This document shows, piece after piece, positions 12,027-22,153 of a stretch of DNA of 64,000 nucleotides. A program made the position numbers and the translations under genes. A model generated the notes under the pieces. That model saw only the letters and a program-made list of their open reading frames with translations. It was not told the DNA's origin and did not search any database. The stretch lies in assembly GCA_037176725.1 (NCBI GenBank), contig JAZBRS010000075.1:70744001-70808000 (forward strand), read 5' to 3'. Within the stretch, counting starts at the first letter, position 1, and every line of letters starts with the position of its first letter. Origin of the DNA: Posidonia oceanica (lineage: Eukaryota > Streptophyta > Magnoliopsida > Alismatales > Posidoniaceae).

Positions 12027-12976
12027 TTAGATAGCTGTAAAGTTATTTAGTTGTGGCATGAATGGCACACATGCAAATAAATGCCCTAGTATGCGCTCTC
12101 TCACCATGCATGTCTTGAGTAGGCTGCCTACTCGGACTCACTCATGGGTATGGGTTTATTGACTCTAGGTCAGAAAGAAAGGTCCCCGTCTAAATCCTGA
12201 CTAAAGCTCAGGTAGTAACGGGTGGTGCATTTGGAGCCTCGACTCTGCTAAAGCATGGGTTGTATCCTCTACTAACACCGACACGACCCCAGACAAGGGG
12301 GGACAGACCGACCAACTTGCCCCACACCAAAGCGTCAGAACAAGAGACCAGGACTGTCCTTCTCAGATTGATGGGTGGACTCAGGGATAAGAAGATGCAT
12401 GCTTTCTATTATCATCAGTCATGCGATATGCTTTAAAGTGTTTTACTTGTGTTTTATTTAACCGAAGGGGAAAATTGCAAGTTTGGCTCTAGTTGTGCTT
12501 AAATTTTAATGTTTGGCTTTATTGTTGCTTTTAAATTAAGCCAAAGGGGAGCAAACATGTTTCTAATATCCTAGGCATGGTATACGCATGAAGGAGAAAG
12601 AAATAGAAAGCCATGGCATGCAAGCAACCATACAACAAGACAAAAGGCATGTGCATGGCATGTACAGGTGTTTGTGGACATGATGGTGAAAGGAAAGCAC
12701 TCATCATATCAAAAGGCAAGAATACATGGCAAGTGCATGTGTGGTGGCAGAGCAATTGTGTAAAACAAAACATTTACCACTCAATAGCATGTATTATTGT
12801 GCCAAGCAAGTATTTAGGCATGTATAATGCATAAATAAGGCAAATAAAGACAATGTAAGCAATAAAGCATGTGAACAGGCATAAGGCAAGCAATAAAGCA
12901 TGTAAACAGGCATAAGGCAAGCAAAATGCGAAATCCAAGTGAGCGAGAAAGCCAAAACGAAAGTCGGAGTCTAGAA
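12027..12976 (-). other. Leader of the minus-strand element, no gene seen
   Basis: This lies between the primer site and the gag remnant in element orientation. It is AT-rich with GCATG-containing runs and no supported coding sequence. Confidence 0.5.
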
Positions 12977-12994
12977 TCCCCAGCAGAGTCGCCA
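12977..12994 (-). other. Primer-binding site (Ogre-like)
   Basis: The minus strand reads TGGCGACTCTGCTGGGGA three bases after the LTR end (...GTTATCACA at 12998). It matches, with one base change, the site at 63961-63978 of the large LTR at the right edge, and is of the type described for Ogre elements (tRNA-Arg). Confidence 0.8.
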
Positions 12995-12997
12995 GCC

Positions 12998-13495
12998 TGT
13001 GATAACCCCCAAAATCTCCTAGAGACCTGACCAGCGAGGGCCTGAAGAGAGAGGTTTGTGAGTGGAGAGGAAAGGACGAGTGGCAGGGAAGAGTAAGTGG
13101 TTCTTGTCGGCTTGTGGATGGAGGTAGTGGAGGTAGTAAGTGGGGAGGGGATAGGTGGTAGGAGGCGGTGATTGGCAATGGTCGCGCGGGAAGGATTCGG
13201 GCGGTGGTCTGAGTTACTGTTGAGTCGTCGCTAGCCGTGGCACCAAACCCAGTTGCTACCAAGCGTGGTGACAAGGTCTAGTCACCTCTACATGTGGCGA
13301 CTGAGTGTGCAACTCAGTGGACTGGGCTTCTATTGGGCTTGTGTTGGTTTAAGATTTGGGTTGGTTTGTGAAATGGGAATTGGATGATTTTGAATTGGTT
13401 TTGGGTAGGGTTTGGAATAGGATTTGCCACATCATCTTCTGAGCAAGCTTCCAGAGATTCTCCAACTAAAAGTTTGTCAAAATGGGGTGTCTACA
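12998..13495 (-). mobile_element. Short minus-strand LTR (about 500 bp)
   Basis: On the minus strand it begins TGTAGACACCCCATTTTGAC at 13495 and ends ...TTATCACA at 12998, next to the primer site. It is far shorter than the 3.9-kb LTR of the same composite, although both share the final ~70 bases. It either lost its middle or belongs to a short-LTR derivative. It contains GCGACT/AGTCGC-type inverted repeats. Confidence 0.75.
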
Positions 13496-13500
13496 GGTTT
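13496..13500 (+). repeat. Target-site duplication GGTTT, right copy
   Basis: GGTTT directly follows ...GTCTACA at 13495. Removing the insertion and one duplication copy restores the hAT frame. Confidence 0.88.
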
Positions 13501-13770
13501 CCTATAGTTTCCAGAATGGCTAAAGATTTACTAACGATTCCGACGTCTACTATGGCGTTGGAGTCTGCATTTTCTGCAGGTAAAAGAGTTTTAAGTGATG
13601 AAAGATGTAGATTATCAGAAAAGTTTGTAGAAGCCTCCGTGTCTTTGAAGGACTGGTATGATGCGCTTGATCGTCTTCAAGGACTGAGCTTAAACAGTGA
13701 ATCAAAAGACGACGAGACGACATCAACTTCAATGAGCACGGGGACCGAAACGGGCTCCACACATGATTAA
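13501..13770 (+). pseudogene. hAT transposase, C-terminal dimerisation part (split gene)
   Basis: This continues the frame broken at 774. Across the insertion the residues read ...AIRF then PIVSRMAKDLLTIP, followed by 'STMALESAFSAGKRVLSDER', the hallmark of the hAT C-terminal dimerisation domain. The frame ends at a TAA at 13768-13770 after a Ser/Thr-rich tail. About 90 codons are present. Because the reading frame and the 5-bp target duplication both match, I treat 1-774 and 13501-13770 as one gene interrupted by the composite element. The downstream AT-rich stretch and the G/C-rich 'GGGCCGGCCCG' segment (13910-14083) look like the subterminal and terminal part of the same hAT element. Confidence 0.9.
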
Positions 13771-14083
13771 GATGTAAATTTTTAAATATTGATGTAAAAA
13801 AATTGTAAAGATGTAAAATTTTAAATATCTTATGTAATTTTCAAATTTTTTATGTATATATCAAAATATTTAATAATAATTTTTTTTTTTCAAATATTTT
13901 TTAAAAAATGGCCCGAATGGACCGAACGGACCGGTCCAGCCCGGCCCACCGGTCCAGCCTGGCTCGGTCCATGGCCCAGTCCAACCGTGGGCCATGGACT
14001 GGGCCAGACAATTTCCCAAATGGGCCCGGCCCGGCCAGGCCTCAAAAAAATCGGGTCGGGCCGGCCCGAATTACAACTTTAAC
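13771..14083 (+). mobile_element. hAT 3' noncoding end and probable terminus
   Basis: After the transposase stop there are about 140 AT-rich bases, then a region full of short palindromic GGCCCG/CGGGCC units (13912-14075), typical of subterminal regions of plant hAT elements. The likely end lies close to 14078-14083 (CCCGAATTACAACTTTA), resembling the usual plant hAT end. The 5' end is outside the window, so the terminal inverted repeat and 8-bp duplication cannot be checked. The bases next to it belong to a FAR1-like sequence, suggesting the hAT element inserted into or beside that fragment. Confidence 0.6.
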
Positions 14084-14838
14084 TAGGTGTGAAGTCATTT
14101 GAAGTATTTAAATATGATAATGCTGATGAGGTGCTCACTGTAAGGTATGAGGGGGATAGTAGAAATCCAAGGTGTTCATGTTATCTAATGGAATTTATGG
14201 GGATTCCTTGTTGTCATTTGATTGCTTATTTGAACTACAACGGTTTCAACAAGATACCAGATGAGTTGATAAAAGAGAGATGGTTGAAGGGGACAAAAAG
14301 TGCTATCACAGTATGGTTTATTGATGATCTCGAATTTAATGGTCAAGTTAGTTTGTATATTGAATTATCTCGAGAAGCCAATGTTGTCATTAATGATGCA
14401 ATTAATGACGAACGTCTCAAGGATATTACACACCAACATTTTAGAGAAGCTAGAGAAGAGATGTAGATTGCAATGAAAGAGATGGAAATTGGTGAAGGTG
14501 AAAATTTGAATGAGCTTGTGTCTGCACGCAAACTCCCTAAGTCGATATCTCGTCCGTTCAGTAAGAAAAGTCGTCCTTCTATTGAAGTGGGGATTCCTCC
14601 ACAAGCAAAGACTAAAGATAGTGGAAAAGGTTGAAGACACAAGCTTGGTGGAACAAAACGATGGAAGACAAACATTGAGAAACGTGGTTCAAAGCGTAGA
14701 CAATGCAAGTTTTACAAGAATTACAATGTTGGTCATGATTCAAGGAATTGTCCAGACAAATTGTTGAACAACATTGTAGAGAATGAGGAAGAATCGTATG
14801 AAGATATGGAGGATGAGATATCTAGATACTTTAAATAG
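14084..14838 (+). pseudogene. FAR1/FHY3-like (MULE) C-terminal fragment
   Basis: The frame starting around 14089 encodes 'CSCYLMEFMGIPCCHLIAYL', a SWIM zinc finger (CxC...CxH) as in FAR1/FHY3 proteins and related MULE transposases. The 'IPDELIKERWLKGTKSA' block typical of FAR1 proteins follows. The same frame continues past a TAG (14463-14465) and a TGA (near 14632) to a stop near 14836. Close to its end is a zinc-knuckle-like 'CKFYKNYNVGHDSRNCP' in which the second cysteine is tyrosine. The N-terminal WRKY-like and transposase domains are missing. Family members bind DNA, as transcription factors or transposases. The left edge is the hAT boundary. Confidence 0.8.
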
Positions 14839-15080
14839 ATTGGACATTGTTGTTTTTTATTTGTTATTATTTTTTATTTGTAGACTTTCTTTTTAGGGTA
14901 CTATATATAAATATGAAGTGTGGAACATAATTTTTTATTGTTTTTTTCTGGGTTCACTTGATTTTAAGAAGGTAATGTTTCATTTCTAAGTGTTCTGTTG
15001 GTTTGTAATAATACATTTTAGCTGAAAACAGTGTTACTGTTAATTCTTTATGTTTCAGTAATGGTGGACTGCTTGGGGGT
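14839..15080. other. AT-rich flank, nothing recognised
   Basis: This sequence lies between the FAR1-like fragment and the next LTR piece. It is T-rich and probably 3' flank of the FAR1-like gene. Confidence 0.4.
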
Positions 15081-16345
15081 GTTATACGCCTATATTCCAG
15101 CTTATAACATAAGACGCTGGGTTACCAGCGTCTAACATTGAAACCCAGTGCTAACCATATCTTTCCTTATTTAGCCAAATCATAAATCTTGTTTGTTGCT
15201 CCTTTTGGGGGTCCGTTGACCCAATAATTGACAAATCTTGAATTAATTAGCATTAATCCACCGTTAATGGCTGATTATTCCTTGAAATCCACAGTTGTAC
15301 CTCGGGGGGGTCGTTATCCGCTGGGTTTGAGCCATCCAACGTAGGATGCCTGTTTCCAGACGTCTTACGGCGACAATTTGCTGGATTAACTTTCTTTATT
15401 TGGTCCAAATCTATGTTGATTCTTTTTCCATATCTGGGACCCTTGATCGGTCAAAGCCCTTAATTGCCAATTTAATGTGACTTAATCTGGGTCAATCAGC
15501 ATTTAGAGGAGAATATTCTTTATCCACAACAGTTGTAGCTCGGGAGGCTGTTAGACGCTTGGTTCTTAGCGGCTAACGTTAAACGGTGAGAAATCAGTGT
15601 TTAACACTTCTGTTTTGGAAACTTTGTTGACTTGGCCAAAATTTGAATCTTTTGTCCTCCCCCTTCTTTTATAAAAGTAGGGGTACCCCAGTCTTGAAAG
15701 AGACACGAGATTTTGGTCCAGAAAATGGGCATTTGAGATCGAAAAAAAGAAGAGAAGAATTTGATTTGAGAGATAGAAAAACTATGGAGAAAATGAGAGA
15801 GAGTTTTGAGTGAGTGAAAGGAGAGTTCAAAAGGAGCATAGTTCTTTACAAATCTCCTATTGCATCTTGCATTTCGTGCATCTCAAAAGGGGGGTTTCGT
15901 TTCTTATTTTTGCATATTACATTTCGTTTCTCATATCGTTGTAGCTAGGCATCCATATTTAGTTGCAACCGGGGGAGATAAAAACCCCTCGGGTAAGTAT
16001 TTTTCTTATTAGTTTATGTTGGTCTTTATTTTGTTTTGGGATAATTTACTACACTATATTTAATCCGTATTTTTAATATTTGTTTTGTAAGGAAGGAGAA
16101 GAAGAAGAAACTCACCGAAGCATGGGCACCCTTGGGCAACGCTGGCGTTGTCTCAAGGTAGCTGAACCCTCAACATAACACATCTCCCCAAGGTATCTTG
16201 AGGGCCGGCAAAAGTGAACCTGGAGTGGCGATCACACTAACTTCGACACACGTGGAGTGGAGAAGTCAGATACAAATTAAGGGGGCCCCGAGAAAGCAAA
16301 AGAGACGAAATAGAAGCCTCTCTTCCAAAAACCCCATATCCACAA
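15081..16345 (+). mobile_element. Plus-strand LTR, 5' part missing
   Basis: The sequence aligns by eye with the LTRs of the 25-kb element. It has inverted-repeat units (15081-15136), TATAAAA (15670-15676) followed by 'GGGGTACCCC', the 'TTAGTTGCAACCGGGGG' motif, 'GGCACCCTTGGGCAACGCTGGCG' (split across two lines here) and the end 'CCCATATCCACA' at 16345. The first ~200 bases, including the TGTAGATACCCC start, are absent. It is followed at once by an LTR start in the opposite direction. Confidence 0.7.
15670..15676 (+). promoter_or_regulatory. LTR TATA box
   Basis: TATAAAA lies in the same LTR position as in the 25-kb element, between the inverted-repeat units and the GGGGTACCCC segment. Confidence 0.65.
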
Positions 16346-16414
16346 TGAGTGGTGCATGATATGGTGCAGTGGTACCTAAAAATGCAAGGGGAGTGCCAAA
16401 ACGGGGTATCTACA
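16346..16414 (-). mobile_element. First ~70 bases of a minus-strand LTR
   Basis: On the minus strand this begins TGTAGATACCCCGTTTTGGC at 16414 and stops after about 69 bases, where the plus-strand LTR end 'ATATCCACA' abuts it. A purine tract flanks it on the right, so it is the start of the 3' LTR of the minus-strand element 16415-20394. Confidence 0.72.
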
Positions 16415-16559
16415 GATTGCCCCTCCTTGAAGGTGGCTTCGGCACGAAGCTAGCTACAAGGCGAGACGATACCCCCATGTGGCGCTACCCAGGGGTTCTA
16501 AAAGAAATCCAATGCCTGCTGCCACCAGGCTTGGACGAGACACAATGAGGGTCGGATGA

Positions 16560-16770
16560 AGAGACACGGCCAAGGGCGTTGTCCGAGGGGGTTAGACTAA
16601 AAGACATGGCCACGGGGGTTGCCCGAGGGGGTCAAACTAAAAGACACAGCCACGGGGGTTGCCTGCGGAGGTCAAACTAAAAGACACGGCCACGGGGGTT
16701 GCTCGAGGGGGTCAAACTAAAAGACACGGCCAAGGGGATTGTCTGAGGGGGTCAAACTAAAAGATGGGTA
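16560..16770 (-). repeat. ~41-bp tandem repeat, about five copies
   Basis: Units contain AGACACGGCCACGGGGGTTG and GTCAAACTAAA. They are related to arrays at 45455-45610 (opposite strand) and 50440-50740. Confidence 0.82.
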
Positions 16771-17539
16771 GCAAATGTCTTCGACGACCACTCAATGCGC
16801 TATGCATGGATGCATGCTGGCGGGAATGCAAGGGAGGTGATCATGATATGTAATGCATGACCCTAGATAATGAGGTTCCTCCATCCTTGTCGGCTTTGAT
16901 TTGTATATCAGGTTGGCTCAGGAATTTTTCTCATTACCTAAAGCAAACTGACACATGCATGAATGCAATTTGTCATAATCAGGTGCCCTTTCATCGAGTG
17001 TAGCTTACACTCTTCACAGGGACCGTCATCTTATGATACGCAGGTTGGTGAGCGAGAGGTCCATGATGTTCCCAGGTGTTGGGCAAAGGGAGTTGACCTC
17101 TTCTCTGCTAGCTGCGTTGGCTTTATTTGTCATAATCGGGTGTCTTTTCATCGAATGTAGCCTACATTCTCGATAGGGACCGTCATCTTATGATCTGTGA
17201 ATTAGTAAACGATGGGTCTACCAATAACGTTGGCTTTATTTGTCAAAATCAGGTATCTTTTCATCGAATGTTGTCTACATTCTTGATAGAGACCGTCATC
17301 TTATGACCCGTGAATTAGTGAATGATGGGTCCACTAATACCGTTAGCATTATTTGTCGAAATCAGGTATCTTTTCATCGAATGTTGCCTACATTCTCGAT
17401 AGAGACCGTCATCTTATGACCCGTGAATTAGTGAACGATGGGTTCACTAATACCCTTGGCTTCATTTTGTCGAAATCAGGTATCTTTTCGTCGAATGTTG
17501 CCTACATACTCGATAGAGACTGTCATCTTATGACTTGTG

Positions 17540-17965
17540 AGTTTTCTAAAACACGGTCGAGGACACGGCCACGAAGGTTGCCCAAGGGTGTCGAACAAGG
17601 AATTTTAAAAGACACGGCCAAGGGAGTTGCCCAAGGGGGTCGAACTGAAAGACACGGACAGCGGGTTGCCCGAGGGGGTCGAACAGGGAATTTAAAAGAC
17701 ACGGCCAAGGGATTTGCCCAAGGGGGTCGATCTGAAAGACACGACCAGGGGGATTGCCCGAGGGGGTCGAACAAGAAATTTAAAAGACACGGCCGAGGGC
17801 GTTGCCCAAGGGGTCGATATGAAAGACACGGCCAAGGGGATTGCTTGAGGGGGTCAAACAAGAAATTTAAAAGACACGACCGAGGGGGTTGCCCAAGGGG
17901 GTTGAACTCAAAGACACAGCCAGGGGGATTGCCCGAGGGGGTTGAACAGTAAATTTAAAAGACAC
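17540..17965 (-). repeat. Tandem repeat array in 3' untranslated region
   Basis: Imperfect units of about 50-60 bases contain AAAAGACACGGCCAAGG and TTGCCCAAGGGGGTCGA. They are related on the opposite strand to the 42950-43915 array. Open frames here are repeat artefacts. Confidence 0.8.
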
Positions 17966-19399
17966 GTCCTCAAATAGCATTGGCTTTGTTTGCCCAGTTG
18001 TGCTTTGGGGATTCTGGATTGCTTCTTTGCTCTGCTCTAGAGCGTTGAACGCTTGATTTGCAGCGTCCAATGTAAGACGCAATGATTTGTAGCATCCAAC
18101 ATATGTCAATAACTTCCTGTAAAGAAACTCAACAAAACTTGTTAGGCCATCTAGGGTGCCCCTTGCCCTTAGTCCAAAATAAGCATAAAGAAATAAAATA
18201 ATTAACATGAAATAAATAAACAAAAATTAGGTCTTGGATAACAAGCTTTGGCCTCAGCTTTTTTGTCTAAAGATGGCATGCCTGACGAGGGGCTGTCTCT
18301 TCTCGAGATCCCAACACTGCCTTGTAGGTGAATACCAAGTGACCATCTTGAATAGGAGGGATCAAGTACGACGCGAAGTCGTAAGAATTCCTAGATTTTT
18401 TGCATCATAGGCTTGGCTTGTTATCAGTTTCATGAGGCGATGTTGGTTGGATAGATTTTACCCTACTTTCTATTTTTTGGTTTTTTGATGTTTTGCTATT
18501 TTTTGGATTTTTGGTTTTCTCATTTTTTTGGGTTTTGTATTTTTTTTTTGGATTTTGGGTTTTTCTTATTTTTTTTGGGTTTTCTCATTTTTTTGGATTT
18601 TGGGTTTTCTCATTATTTTGGATTTTGGGTTTTCTTATTTTTTTGGATTTTGGGTTTTTCTTATTTTTTTGGATTTTCTGGGAGAAGAAGAATCTTCCAA
18701 GGAGTTGGGAAAACCTTGATAATTGAGTCCCTTGTGCATCTCGGAGCCAAAAGATACTATAGGCTTGCTTTGGCACCTAACTGCCCCTAGACATAGGTTT
18801 CTGCCCCTTGCCTCTAAGTGTGCAGTGCAGGATGTGGGGAAGGAGGGTCAATGTCTTATCCTATGATTTCAGCTAAAGATTTGAAGCCTATACCTCTCCT
18901 AGTTCAAGGTTGATTCCTACTGCGCTTAGTATTTCCCCAGCTTTTCAGTTTTGACTCTTGGACAACTTCTTTGCTGCCTTCTTTTCCATTCTCTTTCCTT
19001 TCTTGCACATGGATAGCTTCTTTGCTGCCTTCTTGGGTATTTTGGCAAGCATCAGTAGTCTCACCCCTTTTTGAATGCTCGGCCAATAGATATCCATTTA
19101 TTGATGGATCGATACATTCTTTTATTTGGTACACTCCCCTCTTTTCTGCGCTTCTAAGTATGGCCTTAAACACCTGCCCAATTTGCACTAGGGTAGTGTG
19201 TCTAACTCAAGGGATGTGTGTAGACTTGTTGTTTATGAACTGAGAGGGGGCTTCTTATGATTTGCCTCTATCTCAGTGTTGGATCATTTCCCCTCCTTCT
19301 CCCACAAGGTGTTTGTGAGGTGAGGCTGAGGTATGATTCTTAGGCTTTGGAAACAGTAGGTCCACAAGCATGGGTAATCTAGTGGCTCAGTGTGCATGT

Positions 19400-19575
19400 C
19401 AAGGGTAGTACCGTTTGAGGTGCAGCGCATTCCAGGGATATTCAAACCTAGTGCCATCCTCTCTGGCCAAACAATAGGCATTGCCCAGATATGCCTTAAC
19501 CACCAAGTATGGTCCTTCCCAATTTGGTCTCAGTTTCCCATGCTTGCGTGGAGGGAAATTCCTTCTCATTAAGTT
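19400..19575 (-). pseudogene. Integrase C-terminal fragment
   Basis: On the minus strand this corresponds to 'RKHGKLRPNWEGPYLV.EAY.GNAY' and 'WNALHLKR' of the integrase at 32474-33723, the GPY/F module that ends many Ty3-gypsy integrases. Everything upstream (catalytic core, RNase H, reverse transcriptase) is missing. The break lies near 19575-19610. Confidence 0.75.
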
Positions 19576-19735
19576 TACACTTTTATTACATGGAGGGATG
19601 TGTTTTATTTATGTATTTTTCATGCTCAAATAGATAAAAGAAAAAACAAGAAAATAAAGATAGTCTATTTACAATAACTAGGGGGGATGCCCCTCGTGTA
19701 GCCTCCATCAGTAGAGGTCTCTCGCTTCCAGCTTC

Positions 19736-20394
19736 CTAATCAGTGTCAAACGCGAAATCTGTGCTTCGTCCTGAAAGAGGAGGGTAGCCTGATGGATGGT
19801 GCTCTGCCCCTTGAGTCACAAGCTGTATTCTTCTGAACTTTGGCTTGCAAGCATGGTTAACCCCGCTGATGCATGGAATCCGCTTCTTTGGTGTGTGCTT
19901 GATGGACTTCCACGAGGACCTCTTCACTGCAGGGATAGACTTTCCACAAACTAATATGTTCGGAGGCCTAGGTGGATGAGGCAGTAGTTCCTTGATGTAG
20001 GAAAGTGCAGTAAGCTCATTCTCAGCCCCTAGCTGTGCCGTCACAACATCTGGGTTGGATGCTCTTGGTGGCACTAACATCATCTCTTGGCCGGGCTCAA
20101 ATACTGGCTCTAGCATGGGCACGGGCTCTAGCAGGGGCATTGGCAGTGATTCTTGCACTTGCACGGGTGCGGACTCTGGCATTGGCTCTGGTGCAGACAC
20201 AGGCATTGGCAATGGTTCTTGCTCTAGCACGGGTGCGGACTCTGGCATTAGCTCTGGCGGGGGCACGGGCATTGGCAATGGTTCTTGCTCTAGCACAGGT
20301 GTGGGCTCTAGCATTGACTCTAGCGCGGGCACGGCATTGGCAATGGTTCTTGCTCTAGCACGGGTGCGGGCTCTGGCATTGGCTCAGGTGCGGG
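19736..20394 (-). pseudogene. Proline-rich repeat protein fragment, function unknown
   Basis: A minus-strand frame of 198 codons (20332-19736) begins with repeats of about 22 residues of the type 'PMPESAPVLEQEPLPMPV'. It continues into a basic, unique C-terminus ('NILVCGKSIPAVKRSSWK', 'CKPKFRRIQLVTQ'). The same repeat continues upstream, out of frame, to 20394, where it meets an LTR end with no primer site between. After the stop there are AATAAA-type polyadenylation signals near 19600-19660. I do not recognise the family. It may be the last exon of a captured or host gene, or an extra retrotransposon ORF. Confidence 0.45.
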
Positions 20395-20888
20395 TGTGGA
20401 TATGGGGTTTTGGAGGAGAAAAGCTTGTTTTTTCTATTTTGCTTTCTCGGTGCCCCCTTTTCTTGTATCCGATTCCAACACTCCACGTATATCGAAACCG
20501 GTGTGATCGCCACTCTCGATTTGCTTGTGCTGGTCCTCGAGATGCCTTGGGAGATGTGATATGTGTTGCGGGTTCAACTACCTTGGGACAACGCCAGCGT
20601 TGCCCAAGCGTGCCCGTGCTTGGTGAGTTTCTTCTTCTTCGTCTTTTCTTTGTAAAACAGATTTAGAGATGTAGATTAAATATAGTGTAGTAAGTGATCT
20701 AAGCTAAATAGAAAATGATATAAAATAAACAAAGAAAAATATTTACCCGAGGGGTTTTATCCCCCCTGGTTGCAACTATGTATGAATGCCTAGTTACAAC
20801 AATATATGAAATGAAATGCAATTTGCAAAAATAAAAAGAAAACCCGCTTTGTTTATTTAAGAAATGCAATATGCCGTTGGCGTGGTTG
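20395..20888 (-). mobile_element. Minus-strand LTR, 3' half (split LTR)
   Basis: On the minus strand this runs from the mid-LTR to the terminal '...CCATATCCACA' at 20395. It includes the 'GTTGCAACCAGGGGGGATAA' and 'AACGCTGGCGTTGTCCCAAG' blocks of the LTR family. The other half is at about 49481-50266. A plus-strand LTR sits between them. Confidence 0.72.
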
Positions 20889-22153
20889 TGTAGACACCCC
20901 ATTCTGATAGCCTGGAAGTTGGTGATTTCTCCTGCAGGCTCGTTTGGACTCTGGGATGGCACTCTTTTTCAGATTAACCCATTCCTACCCCAAAATCAAA
21001 CCTAAAACCTCACCTAAACCCCAAAGCCTTAACCCAAGCCTTTTACACATTTTTAAACCCTTTCTAAGCCCAAGCCCAAGCCCATTTCAGCCTTTTGCTT
21101 CCTGGGTATGTTGTACGCTGGAATAGGCAGCGTCCAACATTGGACGCGTCCTGTGCTAGTGTCCAACATTGGACGCCTTCTGCTCTAGCGTCCAACGACT
21201 CGGTTGCAGCAGCGGCTATTCCGCCACTTTCGGCTCACCTCCCATCCACTCCACCGCTCCTCTGCACTTACTACCCATCCCCTCATGCACTCTAGGCCAT
21301 CCACTACCTTCCAAGGCCAAGTAAGTGAACTTACTAGCCGTCTCCTCCGCCCCAGCCCCATTCCCGCTCTCTTCCGCTCTCACTGCCATCAGCCGCATTT
21401 GCCTGCCACCGCTGTGCCTTCGTTGGCCTTCTAACAAGCCCATGCCCCCCTCCTGACATCCCTCGTGCCCTCCATACACTCAAGAGCCCCTGCCATCACC
21501 TGCAAGACCTGTAATTCCGCCTGCAACCTCTGCCATTTGGTGGAGGAACCCATGCACCACTTCACAAAACAGCCACCTTCACTCCTTGGTAGCACTCACC
21601 ACACAAACCAGAGAGAAAATTCGACCACTCTGAGAGCAAGAGCGAACTCCCACCTTCCCTCCTGAACCTTCGGCGCCCTCTCCCATGCTCCCAGCAAGCC
21701 ACGCCACCTTGCCGGAGTTCGTCCACCGCAGACTTCTGCAGTGCCAGTGAAGAAGCTCGAACTGCCGTTCCAGGTCGCACACAGGTTCGTTATCCATCCC
21801 TGAAGCTCGTGCATGATTGCTTGAACGTTTCCATATGCTTTCCATGCGTTTTTGCATTGCACACACCCCTCCCCGCCTTGGTTTTCCGGCCACGAGGAGG
21901 AGGAGGTGGGTGGAGCAATCCACCTGCCTAATCTTGGCACCAAGCATACCACCATGCTTGTTGTCAATCTCACTTGCTCACTAGCAAGTTATTTTGAGGT
22001 TTTGGATCGATTTGGCCACCGTTCTTGGCCAAGTGGATCTTCAGTCTGTTGGATGCCCCGGCTGGTGCGTCCAACACCTTGCTCTGCCTTTGCTTTTGCT
22101 TTGATGCTTGCTTTGCTTTGCTATGGCTTGTTTTTTTTGTGAGTCTATACTGC
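20889..22153 (+). mobile_element. ~3.5-kb LTR, left part (plus strand)
   Basis: The LTR begins TGTAGACACCCCATTCTGATAG at 20889 and is interrupted after 22153 by the 25-kb element. It matches the minus-strand copy starting at 32473. It contains GTTGGACGC/GCGTCCAAC inverted repeats at 21107-21200 and 22035-22080. No 5-bp duplication of GGTTG (20884-20888) was found at the other end. Confidence 0.8.
22149..22153 (+). repeat. Target-site duplication ACTGC, left copy
   Basis: ACTGC precedes the LTR start at 22154. The matching copy is at 47195-47199. Confidence 0.9.

Larger units (their letters stand above)
775..13495. mobile_element. 12.7-kb composite Tat/Ogre-like insertion
   Basis: The block begins TGCAGACACCCCAT at 775 and ends ATGGGGTGTCTACA at 13495. 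It is flanked on both sides by GGTTT (770-774 and 13496-13500), a 5-bp target duplication as made by retrotransposon integrase. Both outer ends are LTR 5' ends pointing inward, so the element is bounded by inverted rather than direct LTRs. Inside, from left, are a plus-strand LTR (775-~4672), a minus-strand partial LTR (~4729-5971), a purine tract (5972-5989, minus), tandem repeats, a degenerate minus-strand gag, and a primer site plus short minus-strand LTR (12998-13495). No protease, reverse transcriptase or integrase is visible, so it is a non-autonomous or decayed derivative. Confidence 0.85.
16415..19610 (-). mobile_element. Minus-strand LTR element remnant, 3' region
   Basis: Read on the minus strand this is the 3' end of a close relative of the 25-kb element. 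It holds a remnant of the integrase C-terminus (about 19400-19575), then spacer with a T-rich 'TTTTTTGGATTTTGGG' array (18480-18680), tandem repeats (17540-17965 and 16560-16770), five copies of a ~115-bp block (about 16960-17540) and the purine tract (16415-16433) next to the LTR. The same order occurs at 33570-45790 on the plus strand, except that the antisense PMD genes are absent here. Confidence 0.78.

Noticed and set aside
18485..18790. Hydrophobic Phe/Trp-rich ORF resembling a membrane protein
   Set aside because: Translation of a TTTTTTGGATTTTGGG repeat. The inverse A-rich array is at 34495-34700.
20055..20666. Plus-strand Gly/Ser/Ala-rich ORFs
   Set aside because: Antisense reading of the proline-rich repeat coded on the minus strand.
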